NCBI GenBank assembly: GCA_016927815.1
Contig: JAFGLY010000125.1
Coordinates: 21,416 to 85,415, forward strand
Origin: Deltaproteobacteria bacterium
GTDB lineage: Bacteria > Myxococcota_A > UBA796 > JAFGLY01
Direction: 5' to 3'
DNA: 64,000 nt
Position 1 is the stretch's first letter; each line of letters opens with the position of its first letter. Both the position numbers and the translations under genes were made by a program. Of the stretch, positions 26,734-35,248 are shown one piece after another. The notes beneath the pieces were generated by a model, which saw only the letters and a list, made by a program, of their open reading frames with translations, made no database searches and was not told the origin of the DNA.

Positions 26734-27570
26734 ATGGCTCGAACCACGGTACCGGACCTTCAACGCCTGAAGGCCGAGAACCGAAAAATCGTGATGGTCA
26801 CCGCCTACGACGCCACCATGGCGCGCCTGGTGGATGCTGCGGGGGCGGACATGGTGCTCGTCGGCGACAGCCTGGGCATGGTGATCCAGGGCAACGAGGA
26901 CACGCTCGGGGTCACGCTCGAGCACATCGCCTACCATGGACGCTGCGTCGCCCGGGGCCTCAAACAGGCGCACCTGACTCTCGACATGCCCTTCCTTTCC
27001 TTCCAGATCTCGCCCCAAGAGGCGCTCCGCAACGCCGGGCGCCTCGTGCAGGAGGGCCAGGCCCAGTCCGTCAAGCTCGAGGGGGGCGAGCGGTCGTCCG
27101 AGGCCATCCGGCTCATCGTGGAGGCCGGCATCCCGGTGGTGGGCCACGTGGGTCTGACACCCCAGTCGGTCCACGCGCTGGGCGGCTTCCGCGTCCAGGG
27201 GCGCTCCCAGGAGGCCGCGGATCGGATCGTGCGCGACGCGCACGCGGTCGAGGACGCCGGGGCCTTCTGCATCGTGCTGGAGTCCATTCCCGAGGACGTG
27301 GCCGCCCGCATCACCGAGGAACTCGAGATCCCCACGATCGGCATCGGCGCAGGGCCCTCCTGCGACGGCCAGGTGCTGGTCTGCTACGATCTCCTGGGCT
27401 TCGACCTCTCCTTTCAGCCGCGCTTCGTCAAGCGCTACGCCGAGATGGAACCCGCCATCGTGGGGGCGGTGCGTTCCTACGCGTCCGAGGTCCGCAGCGG
27501 GGCGTTTCCTACCGCAGAACACTCCTTCCAGCGCAAACAGGCCCCGGCCCGACTGAAGCGCGTCTACTAG
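26734..27570 (+). CDS. panB: 3-methyl-2-oxobutanoate hydroxymethyltransferase
   Basis: PanB makes ketopantoate from ketoisovalerate and methylene-tetrahydrofolate, the first step of pantothenate synthesis. The start is ATG 26734 (MARTTVPDLQ), downstream of GGAG; the longer track start is spurious. The 278-residue protein has the magnesium site VGDSLGMV, the segments GNEDTLGVTLEH and VKLEGGE, and the catalytic-loop region GHVGLTPQ and GIGAGPSCDGQ. It is followed after 14 bases by panC and a small membrane gene. The next CoA step, coaX, is at 4.1-4.9 kb. Confidence 0.97.
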   Translation: MARTTVPDLQRLKAENRKIVMVTAYDATMARLVDAAGADMVLVGDSLGMVIQGNEDTLGVTLEHIAYHGRCVARGLKQAHLTLDMPFLSFQISPQEALRNAGRLVQEGQAQSVKLEGGERSSEAIRLIVEAGIPVVGHVGLTPQSVHALGGFRVQGRSQEAADRIVRDAHAVEDAGAFCIVLESIPEDVAARITEELEIPTIGIGAGPSCDGQVLVCYDLLGFDLSFQPRFVKRYAEMEPAIVGAVRSYASEVRSGAFPTAEHSFQRKQAPARLKRVY

Positions 27571-27584
27571 CCCCCAAGGCCTCG

Positions 27585-28409
27585 ATGCGAACCTGCAACG
27601 ACCCGGACGACGTCACCGCCTGGGCCCGGTCGTGGCGTTCCGAGGGCGCCCGGGTGGGATTCGTCCCCACGATGGGCTTTCTCCACCGTGGTCACGCCTC
27701 GCTCCTGGACCTCGCCCACGCGCGATGCGACCGCGTGGTCGTATCCATCTACGTGAACCCGCTCCAGTTCGGGCCCAGCGAGGATCTCGACCGCTACCCC
27801 CGCGATCCGGAGGGGGACCTTCGCCTGTGTGCCGCTCACGGGGTGGATCTCGCCTTCCTGCCCGAAACGCTCTATCCTCCAGGTTTTTCCACTCGGGTGA
27901 GGGTGGAGGGGCTCACGTCCGTGCTCTGTGGAGCGGCCCGTCGGGGCCACTTCGAGGGCGTCACCACCGTGGTCGCACGCCTGTTCGGCATCGTGGGGCC
28001 CTGCACGTCCGTGTTCGGGGAGAAGGACTGGCAGCAGTACGTGGTCGTGCGCCGCATGGCCGAGGATCTCCACCCGGGGGTCGAGGTGGTCGCCGGCCCG
28101 CTCGTCCGCGACGACGACGGCCTGGCGCTCTCCAGCCGGAACCGCTACCTCTCGGCGGCCGACCGGGTCCGGGCCCTCTCCCTCCACCGGGCGCTCCGAG
28201 CGATCCGCGACAGCCGGGAGCCCTCCGTCCCGGCGCTCCTCGAGGAGGGCCGCTCCCTGCTCGAGGTGGATCGCCTCGACTACATCGCCATCGTGGATCC
28301 CTGGTCCCTCGCCCCGCTCGAGCGGGTGGACCGCCCGGCCCGCGCGCTCGTGGCGGCCTTTGTCGGGAATACGCGCCTCATCGATAACGTGGCGGTGGAT
28401 CCCCGATGA
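27585..28409 (+). CDS. panC: Pantothenate synthetase (pantoate--beta-alanine ligase)
   Basis: PanC joins pantoate and beta-alanine with ATP. The track shows this frame from 26109, but the ATG at 27585 (MRTCNDPDDV) gives the proper 274-residue length. Motifs: PTMGFLHRGH (HIGH-like), VNPLQFGPSEDL, RRGHFEGV, FGEKDWQQ and SSRNRYLS (KMSKS-like). It overlaps the following small ORF by ATGA. Confidence 0.97.
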   Translation: MRTCNDPDDVTAWARSWRSEGARVGFVPTMGFLHRGHASLLDLAHARCDRVVVSIYVNPLQFGPSEDLDRYPRDPEGDLRLCAAHGVDLAFLPETLYPPGFSTRVRVEGLTSVLCGAARRGHFEGVTTVVARLFGIVGPCTSVFGEKDWQQYVVVRRMAEDLHPGVEVVAGPLVRDDDGLALSSRNRYLSAADRVRALSLHRALRAIRDSREPSVPALLEEGRSLLEVDRLDYIAIVDPWSLAPLERVDRPARALVAAFVGNTRLIDNVAVDPR

Positions 28410-28702
28410 ACGTGGATGCCGCCACCTGGTCGTTCCTGATCCTGCTGGTCGTGATTGCGGCCAACCGCCTCCTGCTCCCGGCGCTCGGCCACCGCGCCGG
28501 TGCCTGGTTCTACTGGCCGATCCAGGCCCTCGACGCCCTGGGCGCCGTGTTCCTCCTGGTCTGGGGCATGCCCGGCCTCTCCGGCGCTCTCCGCATCCTG
28601 GACTTCTTCGTGGCTGGCGTGCTCGTGCTCCACATCCTGGAGAACCACCTGCGCAGGGGGCGGGTCCGCCGGTCGCCCGTGGAGCGGTCGCCCACCTCCT
28701 AG
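28406..28702 (+). CDS. Small membrane protein
   Basis: A 98-residue protein whose ATG overlaps the panC stop. It has three hydrophobic stretches (FLILLVVIAANRLLLPAL, IQALDALGAVFLLVWGM, LDFFVAGVLVLHILE) and a basic, Ser-containing cytoplasmic tail. No family was recognised. Position in the pan operon suggests co-expression, but a link to pantothenate export or uptake is only a guess. Confidence 0.7.
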   Translation: MNVDAATWSFLILLVVIAANRLLLPALGHRAGAWFYWPIQALDALGAVFLLVWGMPGLSGALRILDFFVAGVLVLHILENHLRRGRVRRSPVERSPTS

Positions 28703-28780
28703 CCCGACGCCGGATCCGGATCGGTTGACGGCCGTCCACTCGGCGGACAGGATGAAGCGTCTCCTCGCTTCTGGAACCCG

Positions 28781-29926
28781 ATGCCGCACTACCGCATCCG
28801 ACGCGCTGGGATCGAGTTTCCGGTCTCCGGGCTCCAGGCGCTCGTGCAGATGGTGGCCGACGGCACGCTCTCCGCCGAGGACCGCGTCTGGGACCCCGAA
28901 CGACAGGAGTGGCTGCCGGCTTCCGAGATCGCACGCCTCGACGAGGCCTTCGCCCGACGGGAGGCGCTGCGACTGCGCCTGTCCGCGCCCCGTGTACCCG
29001 GATTCCGCTCGCCTCCTGCCCCGACCCCCGTAGACCGCCCTCCCACCGGTCAGGCGTCCTCCGACGCGGATCCGCCCGCCAAGGAATTCCCGGAGCGAAC
29101 GCCCTTCCTTTCACCCGATACGGGGGTTCCGAGCGAGTGGCCCCCAGAGGAGATCTCGCCCGAACCCCGAGGCCTGGTGATCCGCTTCCCCACGCCCGAC
29201 ACTCGTTGCTCGGAGGGAGCCCTGGCCCGCGAGCCCCGGGACGAACCCCTCGACCCCGCGCTCTTCCGGCCCGCCGAGGTGCCTCTCGCACGACCCCCCT
29301 CCACCTGGCGCGTCCGCCCCATGGTTCTCCTCTCCACGTTGCTCATGGGCGGAACGCTCCTGCTCGCCGTGGAGATGCACGTCCGCGGCACGGCCGGGCA
29401 GTACTTCCAGCCGGTCCAGACAGCGCGCACGATTCCCACCGTGGTCCCGGGTACGCCCCCGTCCACCGGGGCGCCCAACCTTCCCGAGGGTGTGGCCGAC
29501 TTCTACGAGACGATGGAAGACGACCTGAGGAGGCGCATGGTGCCGGGCGACTTCGAGATCCGCTCCAAGGACGCCCTCGAGATGGCCCTCATGGTGGAAC
29601 TGTCGCGTCTGCGCGTGGACCTGGTCCGGGTGAGCGCTCCCATCCTCTCCTGGGGCGGTCGCAAGGGCGACGTGCCCTTGAGCGCCGAGATCCACATCTG
29701 GTACGAGAGCCAACCGAGCGATCTGGACCAGGAGCTCGGCGCCATCGGACTCGCCGTGGGGCGTTACGTGCAGCGGTACAACCTCGAGGTGCCCGTCTGC
29801 GAGGTGTTGATCCAGGAACCCGGGGGAGGGATCCGCGCCCGCCCGCTCGATGCCGAACTGGCCCGCGCCTTCTACCTCCAGCGCATCTCGCTGGTGAAAT
29901 TCCTGGCGGGCGGCGAGGCTTTGTGA
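28781..29926 (+). CDS. GYF_2-domain membrane protein of unknown function
   Basis: A 381-residue protein. Residues 1-55 match the DUF4339/GYF_2 style (HYRIRRAGIEFPVSGLQALVQMV, VWDPERQEWLPASEI), a small protein-interaction domain. A long Pro-rich spacer and one transmembrane helix near residue 190 follow (MVLLSTLLMGGTLLLAVEM). The C-terminal 160 residues form a soluble domain (DFYETMEDDLRRRM, AEIHIWYESQPSDLDQELGAIGLAVGRYVQRYNLEVPVCEVLI) that is presumably periplasmic. It is not part of a clear operon. No enzymatic motif is visible. Confidence 0.75.
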   Translation: MPHYRIRRAGIEFPVSGLQALVQMVADGTLSAEDRVWDPERQEWLPASEIARLDEAFARREALRLRLSAPRVPGFRSPPAPTPVDRPPTGQASSDADPPAKEFPERTPFLSPDTGVPSEWPPEEISPEPRGLVIRFPTPDTRCSEGALAREPRDEPLDPALFRPAEVPLARPPSTWRVRPMVLLSTLLMGGTLLLAVEMHVRGTAGQYFQPVQTARTIPTVVPGTPPSTGAPNLPEGVADFYETMEDDLRRRMVPGDFEIRSKDALEMALMVELSRLRVDLVRVSAPILSWGGRKGDVPLSAEIHIWYESQPSDLDQELGAIGLAVGRYVQRYNLEVPVCEVLIQEPGGGIRARPLDAELARAFYLQRISLVKFLAGGEAL

Positions 29927-30004
29927 CTCGGTGAGGCCCGGCGGAACGGCTCGGCCGTCGCCGCGTCTCCTTCTGGGGCAAGGTGTCGCTTCTCTGTCCG
30001 CCGT

Positions 30005-31456
30005 CTACCGGTTCACGTACGCGTTGTGGAACTCGATCCAGCGGGGCAGCACCCGCTCGATCAGTTTCTTCGGCGGCAGAAAGGCGATTCTCAGGTGGTG
30101 CGTGCCCTCCTTCTGCCCGAATCCCGAACCGTTGACCGTGCAGAGTCCCGTCGTCTCGAGGAGATTCATGCAGTAGTCGAAGTCCGTGGTTCCCACGGGG
30201 AGCTTGTTCAGTCTCGGAAACAGGTACATGGCTCCGGTCCGACCGAAGCACTCGACCTGGTCCATGTGCTTGAACCCCTCCCGGATCAGGGTGGCCTTGT
30301 CCCACAGGTCGGTCAGGATGGTCTGTTTCTCCTGTGCGAACAGCCGATAGGGCTCGCTCCCCTCCTCGGGAGGATTCACCACCAGGTACATCAGGAGTTG
30401 CCCGGCGGTGTTCGGGCACAGGCACACCGAGGCCTGCTTCAGGAGAATCTCCGTGAAGGACAGGGGGGTACCCGCAGCCTTCGGGGGGTTCCTCACCTCG
30501 AGATATCCCCCTCGATGTCCACACTCTCCATAGAACCCCTTCGAGATGCTGTGCAGGCTGAACAGGGGGACTTCCTCTCGTCCGAGCACCTTGGCGAAGG
30601 ACGTGAAGGTCGCCCCGTAGGTATTCTCCTGGTAGACCTCGTCGGCGATCAGGACAATCTCATTGTCCCTCGCGAAGTCGATGATCTCCCGGATGGTTTC
30701 TGCGCCCAGGATCGCTCCGGTGGGGTTTCCCGGATGGATGACCACGAGTCCCTTCACGCGGATGCCGTCTCTCCTGGCTGCGCTCAGGGCCTCCTCGAGA
30801 ATGGATCGGTTCAGGACCCACCCGCTGTCCTCGTCGGGATAGTAGTTGACCTGGGTGCCGCCGGATTTCTTGATCGTCGCCGAGTAGAGCGGGTACTGGG
30901 GAATCGGGATCATGATGCCGTCCTTGGGATCGGCGATCAACAGGTCGATGACGTACTTGGCACCTTCGCTGGCGCCGTTCGTGACGAAGATGCCGTCCGG
31001 ATTCGAAGGCGACCCGTGCGTGGTGTCCACCCCATCTCGCTTGTCTATGAACCTCGCGATGGCCTCCCGGATGAAGAGCGGGCCATTGCTCTCCGAGTAG
31101 GCGCCGAGACCGCTCTTCATGTTGGAGAGGAACTGCTCGCTCACCTTCAGGACGTGCTCGGACACGCGCTCGATGTCCCCCAACCCGGCCGGGGGTCCGC
31201 CGTCGGTCTTCCATCGCTTCTCGAGCGCCCGTTCTCGATCGATCTTCGCGGGGTCCTCCACGAGGCTCAACACCTGGCGGTAGTACGTGATCGGCTTCTG
31301 CCCGAGTGCTTGCGGGTTCCCGATGTTGCACAGGATCGTCTCCCTCCCCTGCTGTCTCAACTCGGCGGCCCTTCGGGGGATGGGTCCTCTCACCGCATAT
31401 TCCATCTCCAGGATGTTCTGGTTCACCGTGAGGTGGATCGGCTCGCGGGCGTTCAT
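30005..31456 (-). CDS. Eukaryotic-type alanine aminotransferase (class I/II aminotransferase)
   Basis: A 483-residue PLP enzyme. I prefer ATG 31456 over 31465 because GGAG touches the earlier one directly. The sequence follows the plant/animal alanine transaminase pattern: GPIPRRAAELRQQG, YSESNGPLFIREAIARFI, PGNPTGAIL, LIADEVYQENTY and the PLP-lysine segment SLHSISKGFYGECGHRGGY. It converts alanine and 2-oxoglutarate to pyruvate and glutamate in that family. Codon use looks less GC-saturated than its neighbours, which could mean a later arrival by transfer; I did not compute it. It lies 22 bases downstream of an ornithine-cyclodeaminase-family gene. Confidence 0.88.
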   Translation of the reverse strand: MNAREPIHLTVNQNILEMEYAVRGPIPRRAAELRQQGRETILCNIGNPQALGQKPITYYRQVLSLVEDPAKIDRERALEKRWKTDGGPPAGLGDIERVSEHVLKVSEQFLSNMKSGLGAYSESNGPLFIREAIARFIDKRDGVDTTHGSPSNPDGIFVTNGASEGAKYVIDLLIADPKDGIMIPIPQYPLYSATIKKSGGTQVNYYPDEDSGWVLNRSILEEALSAARRDGIRVKGLVVIHPGNPTGAILGAETIREIIDFARDNEIVLIADEVYQENTYGATFTSFAKVLGREEVPLFSLHSISKGFYGECGHRGGYLEVRNPPKAAGTPLSFTEILLKQASVCLCPNTAGQLLMYLVVNPPEEGSEPYRLFAQEKQTILTDLWDKATLIREGFKHMDQVECFGRTGAMYLFPRLNKLPVGTTDFDYCMNLLETTGLCTVNGSGFGQKEGTHHLRIAFLPPKKLIERVLPRWIEFHNAYVNR

Positions 31457-31478
31457 TGCGTTCATCTCCTACAAGGGG

Positions 31479-32474
31479 TCAGATCTCGATCTCTCGTCCC
31501 ACGCCGCCTTCTCGGGCCAGAGCGTAGACGCGCGCCGCTGCGGCCACGTCCTGGACGGCCAGACCGCCGGACTTGAAGAGCGTGATCTCCCATGGGGAGG
31601 TGCGCCCTGGCTTCAGGCCCGCGATCACCTCACCGAGATCGGCACGGGGGTGCGACTCCGCGATGACACCCTCCCGGAGGGGGATCTGGAGGTCGGCGTC
31701 CTCGGCGAACCGAGCCGAGGCGAGGTCCGTGATCAGCACGCTTCGGCGGATGGTCTCGCTGTCGAGCTCGCGTGCGTCCGGGGAGTGGGAGCCGATGGCG
31801 TTGAGGTGGGTCCCGGGCTGAAGCCACGCACCGTCGAAGAGCGGGGTGCGGCTCGAGGTGGCCGCCACCACCACGTCGCACTCCAGGCAGGCTCGGGGAT
31901 CGGAAGCCACGGTGACGGGGATGCCGAGCCGATCACCCATGTCCGCCGCATACCGCTCGCTGGCCTCGGGCACGACGTCACAGACCACGGCCCGCTCGAT
32001 GGAGCGGACCTCGGCCACGGCCAAGAGCTGGGTCCGGGCCTGGACGCCCGCCCCGAACACGCCCACCGTGCGGGCGTCCTCGCGTGCGAGCCAGCGGGTG
32101 GCCACCCCTGAGGCAGCGCCGGTGCGCATGGCGGTGAGGAAGCCTGCGTCCATGATGGCCACCAGCGCGCCGGTGCGGGCGTCGTTGAGCAGGAGCGTGC
32201 CGATGGTGGTGGGCAGGCCGTATTTCGACGGGTTCTGGGCGAACACGGTGACGACCTTGAGGGCGAGCACACCGGGGTCGTCGGGCCCGTCGCCCGCGAT
32301 CCACGCGGGCATGCCGAGGTGGAGGCCCGGGGCGTCGGCCACGCGGATGGCGGTGCGCTGGGGCATGACCACCCGGCCGCGACCGAGCTGGCGAAACCCG
32401 GCCTCGACGGCTTCGATACAGTCCTTCATGGTGAGGACGGACTCGACGTCCTTGCGGGTGAGGAGGAGGGGCAC
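31479..32474 (-). CDS. Ornithine cyclodeaminase / mu-crystallin family protein (alanine dehydrogenase type)
   Basis: A 331-residue NAD(P)-dependent enzyme. Features are the catalytic-lysine area VLALKVVTVF, the substrate loop RTGAASGVATRWL, the Rossmann motif GVFGAGVQARTQ and VVVAATSSRTPLF. Family members include ornithine cyclodeaminase, archaeal alanine dehydrogenase and ketimine reductases, and motifs alone do not separate them. The GTG start has GGAG at good spacing. Pairing with an alanine-type aminotransferase in one operon favours alanine dehydrogenase or a linked imine-forming activity. Confidence 0.88.
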   Translation of the reverse strand: MPLLLTRKDVESVLTMKDCIEAVEAGFRQLGRGRVVMPQRTAIRVADAPGLHLGMPAWIAGDGPDDPGVLALKVVTVFAQNPSKYGLPTTIGTLLLNDARTGALVAIMDAGFLTAMRTGAASGVATRWLAREDARTVGVFGAGVQARTQLLAVAEVRSIERAVVCDVVPEASERYAADMGDRLGIPVTVASDPRACLECDVVVAATSSRTPLFDGAWLQPGTHLNAIGSHSPDARELDSETIRRSVLITDLASARFAEDADLQIPLREGVIAESHPRADLGEVIAGLKPGRTSPWEITLFKSGGLAVQDVAAAARVYALAREGGVGREIEI

Positions 32475-32577
32475 GGCAGACTCCGGGTTCGAGGAAGGGG
32501 AAATGTACCACCCGGCCCAACTGCCGGCCGCTCCCCGAGACCCCGCGGGACTTGCGGTCGCCGGAGCCCGGGTCGCC

Positions 32578-33117
32578 CTACACTCCGTCGGGGGTGGCCT
32601 GCCGGATCGCCAGCACGGTGCGCACGACCGCCTCTGCGGGTGGGACGCCCCGCTGGGCCATCCTCAGCGTGCCTCGTGGGTTCACGAGGTAGGCCGTCGG
32701 GACGATCCAGGGCCCGAACGGCGTCCGGATGGCCGCGTGGAAACGTACGGCCACGGCACCGTTGGCGTCGCTGCAGAGCGGGAACCCGAGCCCCAGGCCC
32801 GCGGCGAGCCGTCCGAGCGGTTCGACGGCCTTTGGCATCACCACGAAGATGCGGACGTCGAGGGACTCGATCCGATGCCGCCGGTCCTCCAGGTCTTCGA
32901 GAATCGCTCTCACCGAAGGGCCTTCTCGCCACGGGGGCAGAAAGGCCAACCAGGCCCAGAACGCTCCGGGATGGTACGCCTGCCGGTCGTGGCCCGTCAG
33001 GTGCCACGCAGGGGCAGGCCGGCCCTCGGCCAGCAGCGGGGGAACGAGGCCTGCCTGTATGGCCCGCTTGCAGGATCCCGCCCCGAGTGCACGGCGCAAC
33101 CCGCGGCCCGCTAGCAC
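32578..33117 (-). CDS. Thioredoxin-fold (AhpC/TSA-like) protein lacking the active cysteines
   Basis: The track starts this frame at 33546 inside the glycerate kinase gene; the GTG at 33117, overlapping that gene's stop, is more sensible and gives 179 residues. The fold is readable: AFWAWLAFLPPWREGPSVRAILEDLEDR, a central strand DVRIFVVMP, and a Trx-like end TAYLVNPRGTLRMAQRG. At the usual CxxC or peroxidatic-Cys position (PPWCxPC) the sequence is PPWREGPS, so redox chemistry there is lost. It is the last gene of the mevalonate operon. Confidence 0.65.
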   Translation of the reverse strand: MLAGRGLRRALGAGSCKRAIQAGLVPPLLAEGRPAPAWHLTGHDRQAYHPGAFWAWLAFLPPWREGPSVRAILEDLEDRRHRIESLDVRIFVVMPKAVEPLGRLAAGLGLGFPLCSDANGAVAVRFHAAIRTPFGPWIVPTAYLVNPRGTLRMAQRGVPPAEAVVRTVLAIRQATPDGV

Positions 33118-34169
33118 GACGCGGGCTCGGCAAGGCGCGCGGCGAGCCGGTCCGCAGCGGCGAGGAAGCGGCCCAGATCGGGGGGGCTCCCGGCGACCTC
33201 CACGAGGTCGGGTCCTCCGGGAGGGAGTGCGTGCGCCTCCCCCACGAGCGCAGCCACCCGGATCGATCCCACCCTGCGGGCGGTCCGGAGCACCGTCTCC
33301 ACCACCTTGCCCTCGAAGGAGGTGGCATCGAGCCGACCCTCCCCGGTGATCACCACGTCGGCACCGTCCATCGCCGCCTCGAGGCCGGTCGTCCTCGCCA
33401 CCCAGGGCGCACCCTCCCGGATCGGCCCCCCCGTGGCCACCGCGAGCGCGTACCCGAGCCCGCCTGCGGCGCCTCCTCCAGCCAGGTTCACCGGGAGGGG
33501 GGGGAGCCCGTTCTCCTCCCGCCACGCCGCAAGGACCCCGGCCCACCGGTGGAGCATGGCCTCCACCCGTCCGACCCGGTTCGCGGGCAGGCCCTTCTGC
33601 AGACCGAAACGCCGGGGGGCCTCGACGATCGGGGTCCGGACATCCGCGAGCAGGGCCACCACGGTACCCGCGAGGGGGGGGTCGCCGACGATCCGGTGAA
33701 CCCGCTCCAGGTCCGCGCCCGTGATCGGCGCCTCCATGCGCCGGCCTTCAGAGTCCAGCGGCACCAGTCCCAGGGCTGCGAGCGCTCCCACCCCGCCGTC
33801 CAAGGTGGACGTCCCCCCGAGCCCCACGAGGTAGGGGCCGGCCTCTCCGGCCGCCTCCAGATCGATGAGCAGCCGACCGAGCGCGTGGCTGGATCGATCC
33901 AGGCAAGGCCGCTGCATGCCGGGGGATTCCCGCCCCAGGAGGCGGGCGGACTCGATCGCCACGACATCCCCGTGTCGCCTCCAGGCCTCGGCGGAAGGCG
34001 CGAGCCCGGCGTGGTGGCCGAGCACCGAGAGGAAGCCCTCGCCACCGTCGGCCATGGGATGGTCGGACACCCGGAGGCCTCGCGCCTTCAGCCGGGGTCC
34101 CACGAACGCGCACGCCGCCACGGCGGAGCAGAAGCCGCCGTAGGAATCGGGTGCCAGCAGCACCCTCAT
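33111..34169 (-). CDS. Glycerate kinase (GarK/GlxK family)
   Basis: A 352-residue kinase of the type that phosphorylates glycerate to 2- or 3-phosphoglycerate. Start is ATG 34169, overlapping the fni stop (ATGA). Family features include LLAPDSYGGFCSA, DGGEGFLSVL, GGTSTLDGGVGALAALG, NLAGGGAAGGLGYAL and ITGEGRLDATSFEGK. Its position directly inside the mevalonate operon is unusual because the reaction has no known role in isoprenoid synthesis; it may simply be co-transcribed. Confidence 0.9.
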   Translation of the reverse strand: MRVLLAPDSYGGFCSAVAACAFVGPRLKARGLRVSDHPMADGGEGFLSVLGHHAGLAPSAEAWRRHGDVVAIESARLLGRESPGMQRPCLDRSSHALGRLLIDLEAAGEAGPYLVGLGGTSTLDGGVGALAALGLVPLDSEGRRMEAPITGADLERVHRIVGDPPLAGTVVALLADVRTPIVEAPRRFGLQKGLPANRVGRVEAMLHRWAGVLAAWREENGLPPLPVNLAGGGAAGGLGYALAVATGGPIREGAPWVARTTGLEAAMDGADVVITGEGRLDATSFEGKVVETVLRTARRVGSIRVAALVGEAHALPPGGPDLVEVAGSPPDLGRFLAAADRLAARLAEPASC

Positions 34170-35248
34170 CCGCGGGGTGCTCCGCAGCGGCGTTCGCACA
34201 GCGGTGCGCCCGGGGGCACCCAGGGCAGCAGCCGCGGGCCGATCACCACGGGCTGCGTCCTTAGATCCTCTGGCGTGCGGGCTCCCGCCAGGAGGAGTCC
34301 CATACGGATCTCGTCTCCGATCTCCTCGATCCGGATCCGTACCGCGTCGGGATCCGGATCCACCGCGTAGGGCAGGAGGTGACGGGCGAACCCGACGGCC
34401 TTGGCACCCAGAGCCAGGGCCCGGAGGGCGTCGAGCCCGTTCGCGAGCCCTCCCGTAGCCACGATCTCGAACCCGAGGTCATGGACCTGGGCGATGCTGG
34501 CGGCGGTGGGAATGCCCCAGTCCCAGAAGGTCTCTCCGACGCGGGCAGGTCGGCCGGCCGTTCTCAGCGCCTCCACGCCGACCCAGGACGTGCCTCCGGC
34601 ACCGCCCACGTCCACGCAGGTGACCCCCGCCTCCCGGAGGCGCATTCCCACGCTCCGCGAGAGACCGCACCCGGTCTCCTTGACCACCAGAGGCTTGCCG
34701 AGTTCCTCCACCAGCCTCTGGATCGTCTGGAGCCCGGCCCTGAAGTCCCGCGCACCCTCGGCCTGGACCACCTCCTGGGCGACGTTGAGATGGAGGCACA
34801 AGGCGTCCGCCCCACTGATTTCGAGCATCTCGAAGAGCGCCTCCGGGGAGGCGCGGCGGGCCTGCGCCAGACCGATGTTGCCCAGGATCAGCGTCTCGGG
34901 TGCGACGTCCCGGACCTCGAACCCGGTGCGGATGCCCTCCTCGAGCAGAAGCCGCTGGGATCCGAATCCGAAGGCCGTTCCCTCTGCCTGGGCTGCGGCG
35001 GCGAGGCGACGGTTGATGGCCTCCGCACGCTCCGTACCCCCGGTGATGGCCGAGATCACGACGGGCAGGCGCAGCTGCCGGCCCAGCAGCGTGACCGAGG
35101 GGTCCACGGACTCCAAGGCAAAGTCCGGGAGGGCGTCGTGGACGACCTCCACCTCCTCCAGGAGCGTCGTCCGTTGCCGAAACCCCACGTCGGCACCGAG
35201 GCAGAGATCGAGATGCTGGTCCTTGCGGGAGCGGTGAACGTCGGTCAC
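34166..35248 (-). CDS. fni: Type 2 isopentenyl-diphosphate delta-isomerase
   Basis: Fni interconverts isopentenyl and dimethylallyl diphosphate using reduced FMN. The GTG start at 35248 is marked by a strong GGAGGT five bases upstream and overlaps the previous stop, so I discard the longer track start. The 360-residue barrel has SRKDQHLDL, the FMN-site segment AITGGTERAEAINR, GFGSQRLLLE, NIGLAQ, LHLNVAQE, KETGCGLS and GGAGGTSW. This type is the usual partner of the mevalonate pathway in bacteria. Confidence 0.95.
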   Translation of the reverse strand: MTDVHRSRKDQHLDLCLGADVGFRQRTTLLEEVEVVHDALPDFALESVDPSVTLLGRQLRLPVVISAITGGTERAEAINRRLAAAAQAEGTAFGFGSQRLLLEEGIRTGFEVRDVAPETLILGNIGLAQARRASPEALFEMLEISGADALCLHLNVAQEVVQAEGARDFRAGLQTIQRLVEELGKPLVVKETGCGLSRSVGMRLREAGVTCVDVGGAGGTSWVGVEALRTAGRPARVGETFWDWGIPTAASIAQVHDLGFEIVATGGLANGLDALRALALGAKAVGFARHLLPYAVDPDPDAVRIRIEEIGDEIRMGLLLAGARTPEDLRTQPVVIGPRLLPWVPPGAPLCERRCGAPRG

